From assembly GCA_045629045.1 (NCBI GenBank), contig JAZQQM010000004.1, forward strand, positions 212,212 to 276,211: a stretch of 64,000 nt of DNA, given 5' to 3'. The DNA comes from JAILLW01 sp045629045 (GTDB taxonomy: Bacteria; Bacillota; Clostridia; Lachnospirales; Lachnospiraceae). The position numbers and the translations under genes were made by a program. Shown here piece after piece: positions 25,064-33,559 of the stretch (position 1 is the first letter of the stretch; each line of letters opens with the position of its first letter). The notes beneath the pieces were generated by a model. That model was not told where the DNA came from and searched no databases. It saw only the letters and a list, made by a program, of their open reading frames with translations.

Positions 25064-26194
25064 ATGAAAGATATCAGATATGACAAGATAATTATCGGCG
25101 CAGGATTGTATGGCCTTTATAGCGCATTATATTGCGGTAAGCGTGGAGAGCACGTCCTTGTATTGGAAAAGGATGCGGCTCCGTTTATGCGTGCCACATA
25201 TATTAATCAGGCCCGTGTTCATATGGGGTATCATTATCCGCGAAGCTTGACTACGGCTATGAAGTCTGCCGGTTATTTTAAGCGGTTCGTAGATGATTTC
25301 GGATTCTGCATACACAGTAAGTTTGATCAGATATATGCTACTTCCGCACAGTTTTCATGGACTGATGCAAAGCAGTTTGCTGAATTTTGCAAAGCTTCAA
25401 ATATTAGGTGCGATGAGGTCCCAACGTCACATTATTTCAAAGATGGTGTCTGTGATGGCGCATTTATGACAGAAGAGTATACATATGATGCTCATGTTCT
25501 AAGGGATTATTATCTGGACGAAATTGCTAAGCTATCGAATATTGAGATTAAGTATAATACATTTCCCAAGTCAATTATTGAAGATGGGGACCAATATATC
25601 ATTACAGATAATCTGTTAACGGATTATAAAACTTCATTTATACTGAATGCAACATATGCGTCTGTTAATGAAGTACTTTCTCTCATATATCCCGAGGAAG
25701 CGTTTAAATTGAAGTATGAATTATGTGAGATAATATTGTGTGAGCCTTCAGATGAATTACGTGATACAGGTATAACTGTAATGGACGGCCCGTTCTTTTC
25801 CATTATGCCTTTTGGATTGACAGGTCTTCATTCTCTGACGGCAGTTACGTTTACTCCCCATATGGTCAGTTATGATAAAACCGCAACTTTTAAGTGTCAA
25901 AACGGTAACGGTTGTTCGGCAGAAATATTGAATAACTGTAATGAGTGCACTAATCGTCCTGATTCGGCATGGGAATATATGTCACATCTTGCGGACAAAT
26001 ATCTGCTTGATAAATTTAGTTATAAGTATGTTAAGTCATTATTTTCAATGAAACCCATTTTGGTTAGTTCAGAGGTTGATGACTCAAGACCTACGGCAAT
26101 AAAGGTACACAATAATAAGCCGACATTCATTAGTGTGTTGTCAGGCAAAATAAATACAGTATATGATTTGGATGAGTATTTGACAGAGAGATAG
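25064..26194 (+). CDS. FAD-dependent oxidoreductase (DAO-like)
   Basis: 376 residues. An N-terminal Rossmann FAD site (IIIGAGLYGLYSALYCGKRG, then LVLEKD) is followed by a DAO-like segment ARVHMGYHYPRSL. A late Cys-rich stretch (KCQNGNGC, then NNCNECTNRPD) is unusual for the family and could bind metal. No signal peptide. It is first in a five-gene glycan cluster (two glycosyltransferases, a DegT aminotransferase and a dehydratase-like enzyme), so it probably oxidises a sugar or sugar-linked precursor. The ATG has no good ribosome site. Confidence 0.75.
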   Translation: MKDIRYDKIIIGAGLYGLYSALYCGKRGEHVLVLEKDAAPFMRATYINQARVHMGYHYPRSLTTAMKSAGYFKRFVDDFGFCIHSKFDQIYATSAQFSWTDAKQFAEFCKASNIRCDEVPTSHYFKDGVCDGAFMTEEYTYDAHVLRDYYLDEIAKLSNIEIKYNTFPKSIIEDGDQYIITDNLLTDYKTSFILNATYASVNEVLSLIYPEEAFKLKYELCEIILCEPSDELRDTGITVMDGPFFSIMPFGLTGLHSLTAVTFTPHMVSYDKTATFKCQNGNGCSAEILNNCNECTNRPDSAWEYMSHLADKYLLDKFSYKYVKSLFSMKPILVSSEVDDSRPTAIKVHNNKPTFISVLSGKINTVYDLDEYLTER

Positions 26195-26197
26195 CAT

Positions 26198-27130
26198 ATG
26201 GAAAAGAAATTTATTTCAGTTGTTTTTTATCTTCATAATGATGCGGATGTGCTGGAGAGTTTTCTCGATGCGCTTATTCCGACAATAAACAAGGAATTTG
26301 AAAATTATGAGCTTATTGCAGTTAATGACTGTTGCCAGGATGCTTCTGTTGCCCTGCTGAAAGAATATCTGGATAATAAGGGACTTAATCATATAGTGAG
26401 CATAGTTCATATGGGATTTTATCAGGGAGTTGAAGCTTCCATGAATGCAGGCCGTGATGCGGCCATCGGTGATTTTATCTATGAATTTGATTCGGTTTAT
26501 GTTGATTATGATTCTGAAACGGTAGTAGAACTGTTTAATAAATCAGCTGAAGGCTATGATATTGTCAAAGCTGTCGGAGATGTCAGAAAGAAGATTACTT
26601 CAAAGGTATTCTATGCTTTGTACAATAAGTTCAGTCACGGTACGGGAAAGATTGGACCTGAAACATTTAGATTGATTTCGCGTCGTGCCATTAACAGAGT
26701 TAAGTCTATGGGACAGTACATTCCCTATAGAAAGGCTGTATATGCTAACTGTGGTCTTAATATGACATCGATTATGTATCACAGTGTTTCGGTTACCGGG
26801 AAGAAAAAGCATTATGCCGGAGAACGTCGCAAATTGGCTTTTGATTCTTTTGTGTACTTTACCAATGTGCTTGAGAAGCTTTCGGCATTTATCAGCGGAT
26901 TGTTCCTGTTAATAACGGTAGGAACCGGAATATATATCATCACAGATTATTTTAATGTAAATAAGCCGATTGAAGGATGGGTTTCCACAATGGCATTTCT
27001 GTCATTTGGATTTTTCGGAGTTTTTACTTTATTAACAATTGTACTGAAGTATTTATCTGTATTACTTAGCCTTGAATTTAAGAAACAAAGATATCTGGTA
27101 TCCGACATAGAGAAGGTGGTATCAAAGTGA
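26198..27130 (+). CDS. Family 2 glycosyltransferase with C-terminal membrane helices
   Basis: 310 residues. The GT-A fold starts ISVVFYLHNDADVLESFLDALI and has NDCCQDAS and GDFIYEFDSVYVDYD; the aspartates expected for the DxD motif are partly substituted here. Two hydrophobic segments at about 228-250 and 265-290 follow, as in polyprenyl-phosphate glycosyltransferases (DPM1/GtrB type). It starts four bases after the oxidoreductase and overlaps the next glycosyltransferase by four. Confidence 0.85.
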   Translation: MEKKFISVVFYLHNDADVLESFLDALIPTINKEFENYELIAVNDCCQDASVALLKEYLDNKGLNHIVSIVHMGFYQGVEASMNAGRDAAIGDFIYEFDSVYVDYDSETVVELFNKSAEGYDIVKAVGDVRKKITSKVFYALYNKFSHGTGKIGPETFRLISRRAINRVKSMGQYIPYRKAVYANCGLNMTSIMYHSVSVTGKKKHYAGERRKLAFDSFVYFTNVLEKLSAFISGLFLLITVGTGIYIITDYFNVNKPIEGWVSTMAFLSFGFFGVFTLLTIVLKYLSVLLSLEFKKQRYLVSDIEKVVSK

Positions 27131-27852
27131 CTGTAAATCTTTTATTTCCTGTACTTAATGAAAGATTAAGATTGGAACGTGGAATTGATAATTGCATGAA
27201 ATACCTTAAGGAAAATGTAACGATTCCATATGAATTAACAATTCTTGATAATGGCTCTGATGATGAAACACCCGATATTGCCAGAAATTTGGAAAAGAAA
27301 TATTCCGAGGTTAAATATGTCAGAATTGATGAACGGGGTGTAGGTATTGCCTTTAAAACGGGCATTGAAATGACTACAGCGGATATAGTCGGATATATGG
27401 ATATAGATTTGTCTACAGATCTTAAGTATTTGTCAAAGACAATAGATTTGTTTGAAGAAGATGCTTCCCTGCAATATGTTAACGGATCAAGATTCAGTCC
27501 CGAGTCTGATACACAGGGACGCAAATGGTATCGTAAGATTACTTCGGCAGGGCTTGTGTGGATTCTTAAAGTTTTGTTTAAGATGAAATCAACCGATGCT
27601 TTGTGCGGTTTTACGTTTTTAAGAAGTGACCTGGCTAAGAAATTAGTGGCTCAGTGTTCGGATGATCATGGTTGGTTCTATACTGTTGAATTTTTGCTAA
27701 GGGCAGAACGAATGGAAGCAAATATCCTGGATATGCCCGTTGAATGGGTAGAGGATTATGACACTACTGTCAAGGTATGGAAAACCATCAGAAATTATAT
27801 TAAACAGATGAGTAGATTGCGCAAATTGTTCAAGAAAGAAGGAATTCTGTAA
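27127..27852 (+). CDS. Family 2 glycosyltransferase (polyprenyl-phosphate type, soluble)
   Basis: 241 residues, a single GT-A domain. Motifs are LLFPVLNERLRLERG, TILDNGSDDETPDIAR, YMDIDLSTDLKYL (DxD region) and VNGSRFSPES. The tail is basic. It lacks the membrane helices of the preceding gene, so the two may act in sequence or as a pair on a lipid-linked sugar. It overlaps both neighbours by a few bases. Confidence 0.87.
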   Translation: MTVNLLFPVLNERLRLERGIDNCMKYLKENVTIPYELTILDNGSDDETPDIARNLEKKYSEVKYVRIDERGVGIAFKTGIEMTTADIVGYMDIDLSTDLKYLSKTIDLFEEDASLQYVNGSRFSPESDTQGRKWYRKITSAGLVWILKVLFKMKSTDALCGFTFLRSDLAKKLVAQCSDDHGWFYTVEFLLRAERMEANILDMPVEWVEDYDTTVKVWKTIRNYIKQMSRLRKLFKKEGIL

Positions 27853-28952
27853 TGATTAAGCGAATTGATATCGGAAGAGATTATAAGAAGCATGAAAAGG
27901 AATATATAGATGCAATTAAGGCCTGCTGCGAGGAAACTGCTTTTTCCGGCGGTAAGTATGCGGATAAATTTGATGAAGAATTTGCCGCTTTTGTAGGTGT
28001 ACCTTATTGTCAGGGCGTAAATAACGGAACTTCAGCTCTCCATTGTGCGTTTGCTGCGCTGGGAATAGGTGAAGGTGATGAGGTTATAGTTCCTGCCAAT
28101 ACATATATTGCTTCAGCTTGGGGAGTGACATATACAGGTGCTACTCCTGTTTTTGTAGATTGCACTTCCGATACTTGGGAGATTAACCCGGATGTTATTG
28201 AAGCAGCTATTACTCCCAAGACAAAAGCTATTCTTGGAGTTCATCTTTACGGACAGCCCTTTGATTTTGGTGCGGTTAAGGCTATTGCCGATAAGCATAA
28301 TCTTGTGGTGGTAGAAGACTGTGCCCAGGCCCATGGAGCCAAATTCGAAGGAAAAAACGTGGGATCCCTTGGGGTAATCGGGTGCTTTTCATTTTATCCG
28401 GGCAAGAATTTATATGCTTTTGGAGAAGGTGGCGCAGTAACCACTTCAAATGCCGAATATAATGAATATATTAATGTGATGAAGAATCAGGGATGTAAGG
28501 TTAGATATTATCATGAAATGATAGGTTATAATTACCGTCTTGAAGGAATTCAGGGGGCAGTTCTTAGTACATCTCTTAAGTTCCTCCCGGAGTGGACGAA
28601 ACGTCGTCAGGAGATTGGACACAAATATATGGAGCAGATTAAGAATCCTAAGATTATTCTTCAGACACATCCTGTCAATACAGAACCTGTGTTCCATTTG
28701 TTCGAGGTTGAGATTACGGATGATCCGGAGAAATTTGTTGAATATATGAAGGAACGTGGAATTGAGTGTAATCGACATTATCCTGTTCCCTGTCATTTAC
28801 AAAAGGCATATGCTTATTTGGGATATAAAGAAGGCGACTGCCCAAATGCGGAATATCTGGCAGCCCATTGTGCCACACTGCCGCTGTTCCCTGAGATGAC
28901 CGAAGAAGAAGTCGATGAAGTAATTAAAGCGGTGAATGAATATGAAAAATAA
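27852..28952 (+). CDS. DegT/DnrJ/EryC1/StrS family aminotransferase
   Basis: 366 residues. The fold-type I PLP enzyme has GVNNGTSALHCAFAALG near 55-71, PANTYIASAW near 81-90, VEDCAQAHGA with Asp156, and Lys185 in FSFYPGKNLYAFGEGGA. The family aminates keto-sugar nucleotides. Complete catalytic residues suggest a real aminotransferase. With the dehydratase-like gene next to it, a nucleotide-linked amino sugar is the likely product, but the sugar cannot be named. Confidence 0.92.
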   Translation: MIKRIDIGRDYKKHEKEYIDAIKACCEETAFSGGKYADKFDEEFAAFVGVPYCQGVNNGTSALHCAFAALGIGEGDEVIVPANTYIASAWGVTYTGATPVFVDCTSDTWEINPDVIEAAITPKTKAILGVHLYGQPFDFGAVKAIADKHNLVVVEDCAQAHGAKFEGKNVGSLGVIGCFSFYPGKNLYAFGEGGAVTTSNAEYNEYINVMKNQGCKVRYYHEMIGYNYRLEGIQGAVLSTSLKFLPEWTKRRQEIGHKYMEQIKNPKIILQTHPVNTEPVFHLFEVEITDDPEKFVEYMKERGIECNRHYPVPCHLQKAYAYLGYKEGDCPNAEYLAAHCATLPLFPEMTEEEVDEVIKAVNEYEK

Positions 28953-29973
28953 GGTATGTTTTATCGGTGGTACGGGTACAATCAGTACGGCAATTTCGCG
29001 CAAACTGTTATCTGAAGGTCATGAGCTTTACTTGATTAATCGTGGTAGCAGAAACGATATTTTGGGTACATATCCTAATCTTCACAGTATAGTTTGCGAT
29101 GTTAATGATGAACAGGCCCTTGTTAAGGTGTTGGAAGGTCTTAAATTTGATTCTGTCTGCGATTTTATCGGTTTTGTTCCGGAACAGGTGCAGCGTGATT
29201 ATCGCGTGTTCAAAGATATAACCAATCAGTATATGTATATCAGCTCTGCTTCGGCATATGCCAAGCCTGTGCAGGACTATGTAATAACCGAAGGTACATC
29301 TCTTGTTAATCCTTATTGGGAATATTCACGAAACAAAATAGCTTGTGAAGAATTCCTTATGGAAATGTATCGCAAGGAAGGCTTCCCGGTTACGATTATT
29401 CGTCCGTCTCATACTTATGATGAGCGTTCGGTACCTCTCGGAGTGCACGGAACAAAAGGCTCTTATCAGGTAATAAAGCGTATGCTTGATGGAAAGCCTG
29501 TAATAATTCACGGTGATGGTACCTCCTTATGGCATATGACATTTAATGAAGATTTTGCCAAGGGATTTACAGGTCTTATTAATAACCCTCATGCAATCGG
29601 TGAGGCATTCCAGATTACCAATGACGAAACCCTTACCTGGAATCAGATTTATTCAACAATTGCCCGTAAATTGGGCGTTGAATTTAAGCCCTACTATGTT
29701 TCTTCAAGATTTTTGGCTGATGTTTCGGATTATGACTTCGAAGGCGGATTGATCGGTGATAAGGCGAACTCAGTTGTATTTAATAATGCGAAATTAAAGC
29801 ACGCTGTGCCGGGCCTTAATATGAACATAAGATTTGAAGAGGGTATCGGCAGAACCATAGACTATGTACTTTCTCATCCGGAGTGTCAGGTAGAAGATCC
29901 CGAATTTGATGCATGGTGTGATAAGGTAATCAAGGGTCTGGAAGAATTAAAGGCAAAAATTAGTAATGATTAA
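28942..29973 (+). CDS. NAD-dependent epimerase/dehydratase (extended SDR)
   Basis: 343 residues. The nucleotide site is VCFIGGTGTISTAISRKLL at the N-terminus. The active-site serines are in YISSASAYA, and the YxxxK pair is in YSRNK (about Tyr128 and Lys132). IIRPSHTYDERS and IHGDGTSLWHMTF follow as in sugar-nucleotide epimerases. The ATG at 28942 is preferred to the one six bases upstream for spacing from GGTGA. It overlaps the DegT gene and ends the cluster; no flippase or polymerase gene is present. Confidence 0.9.
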   Translation: MKNKVCFIGGTGTISTAISRKLLSEGHELYLINRGSRNDILGTYPNLHSIVCDVNDEQALVKVLEGLKFDSVCDFIGFVPEQVQRDYRVFKDITNQYMYISSASAYAKPVQDYVITEGTSLVNPYWEYSRNKIACEEFLMEMYRKEGFPVTIIRPSHTYDERSVPLGVHGTKGSYQVIKRMLDGKPVIIHGDGTSLWHMTFNEDFAKGFTGLINNPHAIGEAFQITNDETLTWNQIYSTIARKLGVEFKPYYVSSRFLADVSDYDFEGGLIGDKANSVVFNNAKLKHAVPGLNMNIRFEEGIGRTIDYVLSHPECQVEDPEFDAWCDKVIKGLEELKAKISND

Positions 29974-30061
29974 TGTGAAAACATATAAGCTAATGTTGAG
30001 TTTGCCAAAATGGTTTGAATTAAGTGGTTTAAATTAAGCGAACTTTTGAGATAAAAAATAC

Positions 30062-30090
30062 TTGCACATAAATAATAAGTTGTGTATAAT
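30062..30090 (+). promoter_or_regulatory. SigA promoter for the tRNA-Gln gene
   Basis: TTGCAC at 30062-30067 and a perfect TATAAT at 30085-30090 are 17 bases apart. About 80 bases lie between it and the mature tRNA, including the palindrome at 30130. Confidence 0.75.
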
Positions 30091-30129
30091 ACCAAGGGTA
30101 CGCAAGAAATGCGAACAGCCCAACCCACC

Positions 30130-30166
30130 GAAAACATATATTTTTGTACAAAGATATAATGTTTTC
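30130..30166. repeat. Imperfect palindrome of the TATATCTTTGTAC family
   Basis: GAAAACATATATTTTTGTAC is followed by the complementary AAAGATATAATGTTTTC. The centre matches the palindrome at 8834. It is transcribed in the tRNA leader, seven bases before the mature 5' end, so it may affect RNase P or other processing, or simply be a dispersed repeat. Confidence 0.6.
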
Positions 30167-30172
30167 AAATAT

Positions 30173-30244
30173 AGCGGTATCGCCAAACGGTAAGGCAACG
30201 GACTCTGACTCCGTCATTTCAAGGTTCGAATCCTTGTACCGCTG
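30173..30244 (+). tRNA. tRNA-Gln(CUG)
   Basis: The 72-base gene folds as a cloverleaf. AGCGGTA pairs with TACCGCT in the acceptor stem with discriminator G; the D-loop reads CAAACGGTAAGGC; the anticodon loop CTCTGAC gives anticodon CTG; the T-loop is GGTTCGAATCC. CCA is not encoded. A promoter lies at 30062 and a terminator directly follows, so it is a single-gene unit. Confidence 0.95.
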
Positions 30245-30246
30245 CT

Positions 30247-30280
30247 AAAGACTTCTCAGATGATATGGGAAGTCTTTTTT
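30247..30280 (+). terminator. Terminator of tRNA-Gln
   Basis: AAGACTTC near 30248-30255 pairs with GAAGTCTT near 30269-30276, followed by a run of Ts. It starts three bases after the tRNA. Confidence 0.85.
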
Positions 30281-30317
30281 GTTATAACTGTATATGTTCT
30301 AATGATTATTATTGATT

Positions 30318-30869
30318 TTAGAACAACTGGTTAAAATAGCGTTTGGTGGCAATTTCAATCATAACCACATTGCTGTTTGAAAGAAGGACTTCAAAAGCCA
30401 CGTCATCTATTTCCCAGTATTTTGCTTCTTTGGAAGTTATGTAGGTAGAAAGCGGTTTGTCTGCAGGTGCGGGTAATTCACTTATGAAATATTCGGATAA
30501 CTGTTTATACAAATCTTTGGAATAGAGAGCGTCAAAGGCCATTATTGCGCCAATCAATTCGTCTTCTAAAAAAACATACAGGATTTCAACTTTATGTCCG
30601 GATACGTTTGAATCTTCATATATCAGTACGGTGCCTTCCGCACCTTCGGCGAAATATTTTTTCCCTTCTTCGCTGTCGGCGGTGATCTCCTCTACGAAAT
30701 TCCCTGTTTCCGATGCCATAACCTTGGCTACGGAGTCTCCCATATTGGCCTTCCTAAAATGTTTATCGCCCATTGCGATTCCGCTAAAATCTGAAGTTGT
30801 TGAACTGCAGGCGCTTAGCATGCTAATCATAAGCAAGACACATAAAATAGATTTACTTTTAATTTTCAT
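30318..30869 (-). CDS. Small lipoprotein of unknown function
   Basis: 183 residues. The signal peptide (KIKSKSILCVLLMISM) ends in the lipobox LSAC, giving a lipidated cysteine at about residue 21. The mature part is one compact domain with no family I recognise: it alternates strands and helices (GTVLIYED, KVEILYVFLEDELIGAIMAF, VVMIEIATKRYF). It is transcribed away from the repeat array at 31136 and towards the tRNA terminator. Confidence 0.75.
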   Translation of the reverse strand: MKIKSKSILCVLLMISMLSACSSTTSDFSGIAMGDKHFRKANMGDSVAKVMASETGNFVEEITADSEEGKKYFAEGAEGTVLIYEDSNVSGHKVEILYVFLEDELIGAIMAFDALYSKDLYKQLSEYFISELPAPADKPLSTYITSKEAKYWEIDDVAFEVLLSNSNVVMIEIATKRYFNQLF

Positions 30870-31094
30870 TTTATTCTCACAATGCTTTCCGATAACTTAA
30901 AATTTACGACACTTTCAACTTAAAAGCTTATCAAGACAAAATTTTATCATATATTATGGAATCATGCATTTGTTATAATAGTGGATTTTATTTTCATGTA
31001 TATTCTCTTCTATATATTTTATTTCAAAGTACATTACTTGGATCTATTATTCCGAGCGTTATACTTCAACGTACGTTACTTCCGCTTATTTTAT

Positions 31095-31135
31095 TCCAAC
31101 ATATATCGCTCCAACATATATCATTCCAACATATT
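31095..31135 (+). repeat. 15-bp tandem repeat (three copies) next to the first 63-bp array
   Basis: TCCAACATAT recurs at 31095, 31110 and 31125 with an exact 15-base step and degenerate fill. It ends where the first TTACGGA box begins. The stretch 30870-31094 before it is AT-rich; a TGTTATAAT extended -10 at 30971-30979 is the only feature I see in it. Confidence 0.6.
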
Positions 31136-31426
31136 TTACGGAGAAAGGAACTATGTTGCGGTGAATATCCGTAAAATATGCCCTATATCAAGTGTTGATT
31201 ACGGAGATAGAGACAGATATGTACATAATATCCGTAATAATCTGCCATGTGATATGCTATATTACGGAGAAAACGGAACAAAACTTTGATTTATCCGTAA
31301 TATAGAGTCATACACTATCCTGGATTACGGATTAAGTAATAAAAGGCGGTATTTTATCCGTAATATAGAGTCATACACTATCCTGGATTACGGATTAAGT
31401 AATAACAAGAAGGCATATATCCGTAA
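31136..31426. repeat. 63-bp phased array 1 (five units, ten TTACGGA boxes)
   Basis: TTACGGA occurs at 31136, 31199, 31262, 31325 and 31388, always 63 bases apart. In each unit the inverted box TCCGTAA follows after exactly 25 bases, and the next unit after exactly 24. Boxes thus alternate in direction every 31-32 bases. The 25-base fillers of units 1, 2 and 3 are unrelated to one another; units 4 and 5 share the start TTAAGTAATAA, and the 24-base filler after units 3 and 4 is identical. Length is conserved more strictly than sequence. Confidence 0.9.
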
Positions 31427-31448
31427 AGTGTATATGGTCCCGCTTTTT

Positions 31449-31457
31449 TGATATAAT
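31449..31457 (+). promoter_or_regulatory. Extended -10 promoter after array 1
   Basis: TGATATAAT (TGnTATAAT) lies 23 bases after the last box of array 1 and would start a transcript with a leader of about 140 bases ahead of the hydrolase gene. No good -35 hexamer is present, so an activator or the array may be involved. GGAGG at 31474 has no start codon after it. Confidence 0.45.
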
Positions 31458-31602
31458 TGACTTGTTATATTCGGAGGAACACATTATATCTGTCAGAATA
31501 TATTATATAAGTTAAGAAAATATTATAAATGTGACATGCATAGAACAAGCGTATGACAACAAAGCATATGATAATAGAACATATTAAATATCGGGAGGGA
31601 CT

Positions 31603-33399
31603 ATGGCTGACATACTTACTTTTCCCTGGGCGGATTTGATTCCTGAGGGTGATTTTGTTTCTACAGCGCCGACTTATGAGGTGGGCAAATACTTTGATGA
31701 TTTTCGTGAAGACAAATATGTGGGGGAGGGTGATCCTCAATACAATACTATGAAGTATTATTTCTACGATCCCACAGAACATGGCTATCCGAAACGCGAT
31801 GCGAGTGCTAAAGATGACCATGCATTGCAATATCCGTTGCTTATATTTTTGCACGGAACCAGTAATGCACTTGTGGGTACGACATGTATTAACTATACCG
31901 GCGCAGAACTTTATGCTTCTCCTGAATATCAGACAGATTTTGGCGGTGCGTATATCCTGGTGCCTGTAGCCAATGAATACCAGGGTGAGGAGCATGTTGA
32001 AGGTGCCTGGTGCGAGGAATACATTTTGCCGTTATACGGACTTATTAAGGAGTTCATTAATAAGCATACCGACGGCGTCGGCAACAAATTCCTATTCGGC
32101 AATTCTTCGGGTGCTACCATGACCATGCGAATGGGTGAGAATTATCCTGACTTCTTTAATGCGCTTATTCCTGTGGGAACAACCCATATTCCGGACAAAG
32201 ATATACGTAATAAGCTAGACGAGAATGATGTGAAACTGTTTTTCGCAATCGGACAAAAAGATGAGTTTCATCCCTATGATGAGGAAATAGCGCCGATACT
32301 TGATGATTTAAAAGCAATGAAGAACTGCTTTATTTTCATGCCGGAATGGGTGCGTAACGGTGATCGTGGAATATCATCGATTAATGCAGGTTTTGAAATG
32401 GGACAGCACTGCCTTATGAATGCGGTACAGTCTAATCTTAAGTTTGATGATGGAACACCTATGGATGAGAGACTTCCTCGCGGTATGACGGGATGGATAG
32501 ATGAAGTTAACCGGGGCTCTGCAGGAAGAGTGCGTGAGTATGCACCACATGGCGGTTATCTTAAGACAGGCTATGTAGAGGTTGATGATAGTATATCTTT
32601 GTACTACGAAGAATACGGAAAAGGTGACAATATTGTCATTTCTGCGCAGGTTGGTTTTTATCACCGTGGTATGCAGCAAAGGATGGCAGAATTGGGTTAT
32701 CATGTTTATTGTATTACCCTTCGCGGATTTCATCCGTCGAGCCTCATTACGGATGATTATAAAGAGCGATGGTACGATATCTTTGCATCTGATGTAATTG
32801 CATTTGCAGATAAAATGGGAATCGACCGGTTCGTCTACATGGGGGCATCACACGGAGCGGGAGTCGGTTGGCATTTGATGCTTCAGGCACAGGACAGAGT
32901 AGATGCGTTCATTGCAGTTGTTGCGGGACCCCATAGCCTTAAAGAAGGCACCATGTCATACAGGCAGATGCTGGAACAGGGAATTATCAAGGAGGTTCCA
33001 CCCTTTGATTTGCCTATAGACAACGACACAGCCCGCAAGCAACGTCGTGATTATCGCGACCAATGGATTTTAGAGGGCACAAAGATATCATTTCCGGAAG
33101 AAGCCAGACTTGATTATGGTCGCCCAATGATGCGGTTCGGAACAGAGGAAAACCTGTGTGAAGCACTTAAAACCATCACGGTACCGGTGCTTTATATAGG
33201 AGGAAACGATGATCCGATAAGTACCCCGGAACTTATGATGAGAACTTTGAATTGTTTGCCGCACTGCAAGATGATATTGTATACCAATTGCGGACATAAT
33301 ATTGATACGGACCTTATTGAAGAAGTATCTGATGAGGCGGACAGATTTATTAAGAATGCCAAGAAGACCGGGAAGTATTATTTGCCGGTGGAAGGGTAA
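31603..33399 (+). CDS. Two-domain alpha/beta hydrolase
   Basis: 598 residues, no signal peptide. Domain 1 (about 70-300) is esterase-like, with IFLHGTSNALVG as oxyanion region, nucleophile Ser168 in FGNSSGA, an aspartate in IGQKDEFHP and His269 in EMGQHCLMN. Domain 2 (about 325-590) is a second hydrolase with GASHGAG (Ser416), GGNDDPIS for the acid and NCGHNID for the histidine. Both triads look complete. Domain 1 resembles feruloyl or acetyl esterases, so release of acyl groups from plant glycans or metabolites is possible, but no substrate is shown. GGGAGGG precedes the start. Confidence 0.8.
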   Translation: MADILTFPWADLIPEGDFVSTAPTYEVGKYFDDFREDKYVGEGDPQYNTMKYYFYDPTEHGYPKRDASAKDDHALQYPLLIFLHGTSNALVGTTCINYTGAELYASPEYQTDFGGAYILVPVANEYQGEEHVEGAWCEEYILPLYGLIKEFINKHTDGVGNKFLFGNSSGATMTMRMGENYPDFFNALIPVGTTHIPDKDIRNKLDENDVKLFFAIGQKDEFHPYDEEIAPILDDLKAMKNCFIFMPEWVRNGDRGISSINAGFEMGQHCLMNAVQSNLKFDDGTPMDERLPRGMTGWIDEVNRGSAGRVREYAPHGGYLKTGYVEVDDSISLYYEEYGKGDNIVISAQVGFYHRGMQQRMAELGYHVYCITLRGFHPSSLITDDYKERWYDIFASDVIAFADKMGIDRFVYMGASHGAGVGWHLMLQAQDRVDAFIAVVAGPHSLKEGTMSYRQMLEQGIIKEVPPFDLPIDNDTARKQRRDYRDQWILEGTKISFPEEARLDYGRPMMRFGTEENLCEALKTITVPVLYIGGNDDPISTPELMMRTLNCLPHCKMILYTNCGHNIDTDLIEEVSDEADRFIKNAKKTGKYYLPVEG

Positions 33400-33559
33400 A
33401 CATTTTTACTCAAATTATCAAGAACGGGATTTATATTCGTGTTACATTAATATTACGATATCGTATATGTTTATTTGAAATGCAAGACAGAATTCATACA
33501 CAGCAGAATTATCGGTGAACTAAATCTGTACAACAGAATTGTCGAGGAAAGGGATTCGG

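Noticed and set aside
30981..31289. 102-codon + strand ORF across array 1
   Set aside because: Low-complexity Tyr/Ile/Asn content from AT-rich repeats, no ribosome site, and it stops within the array.
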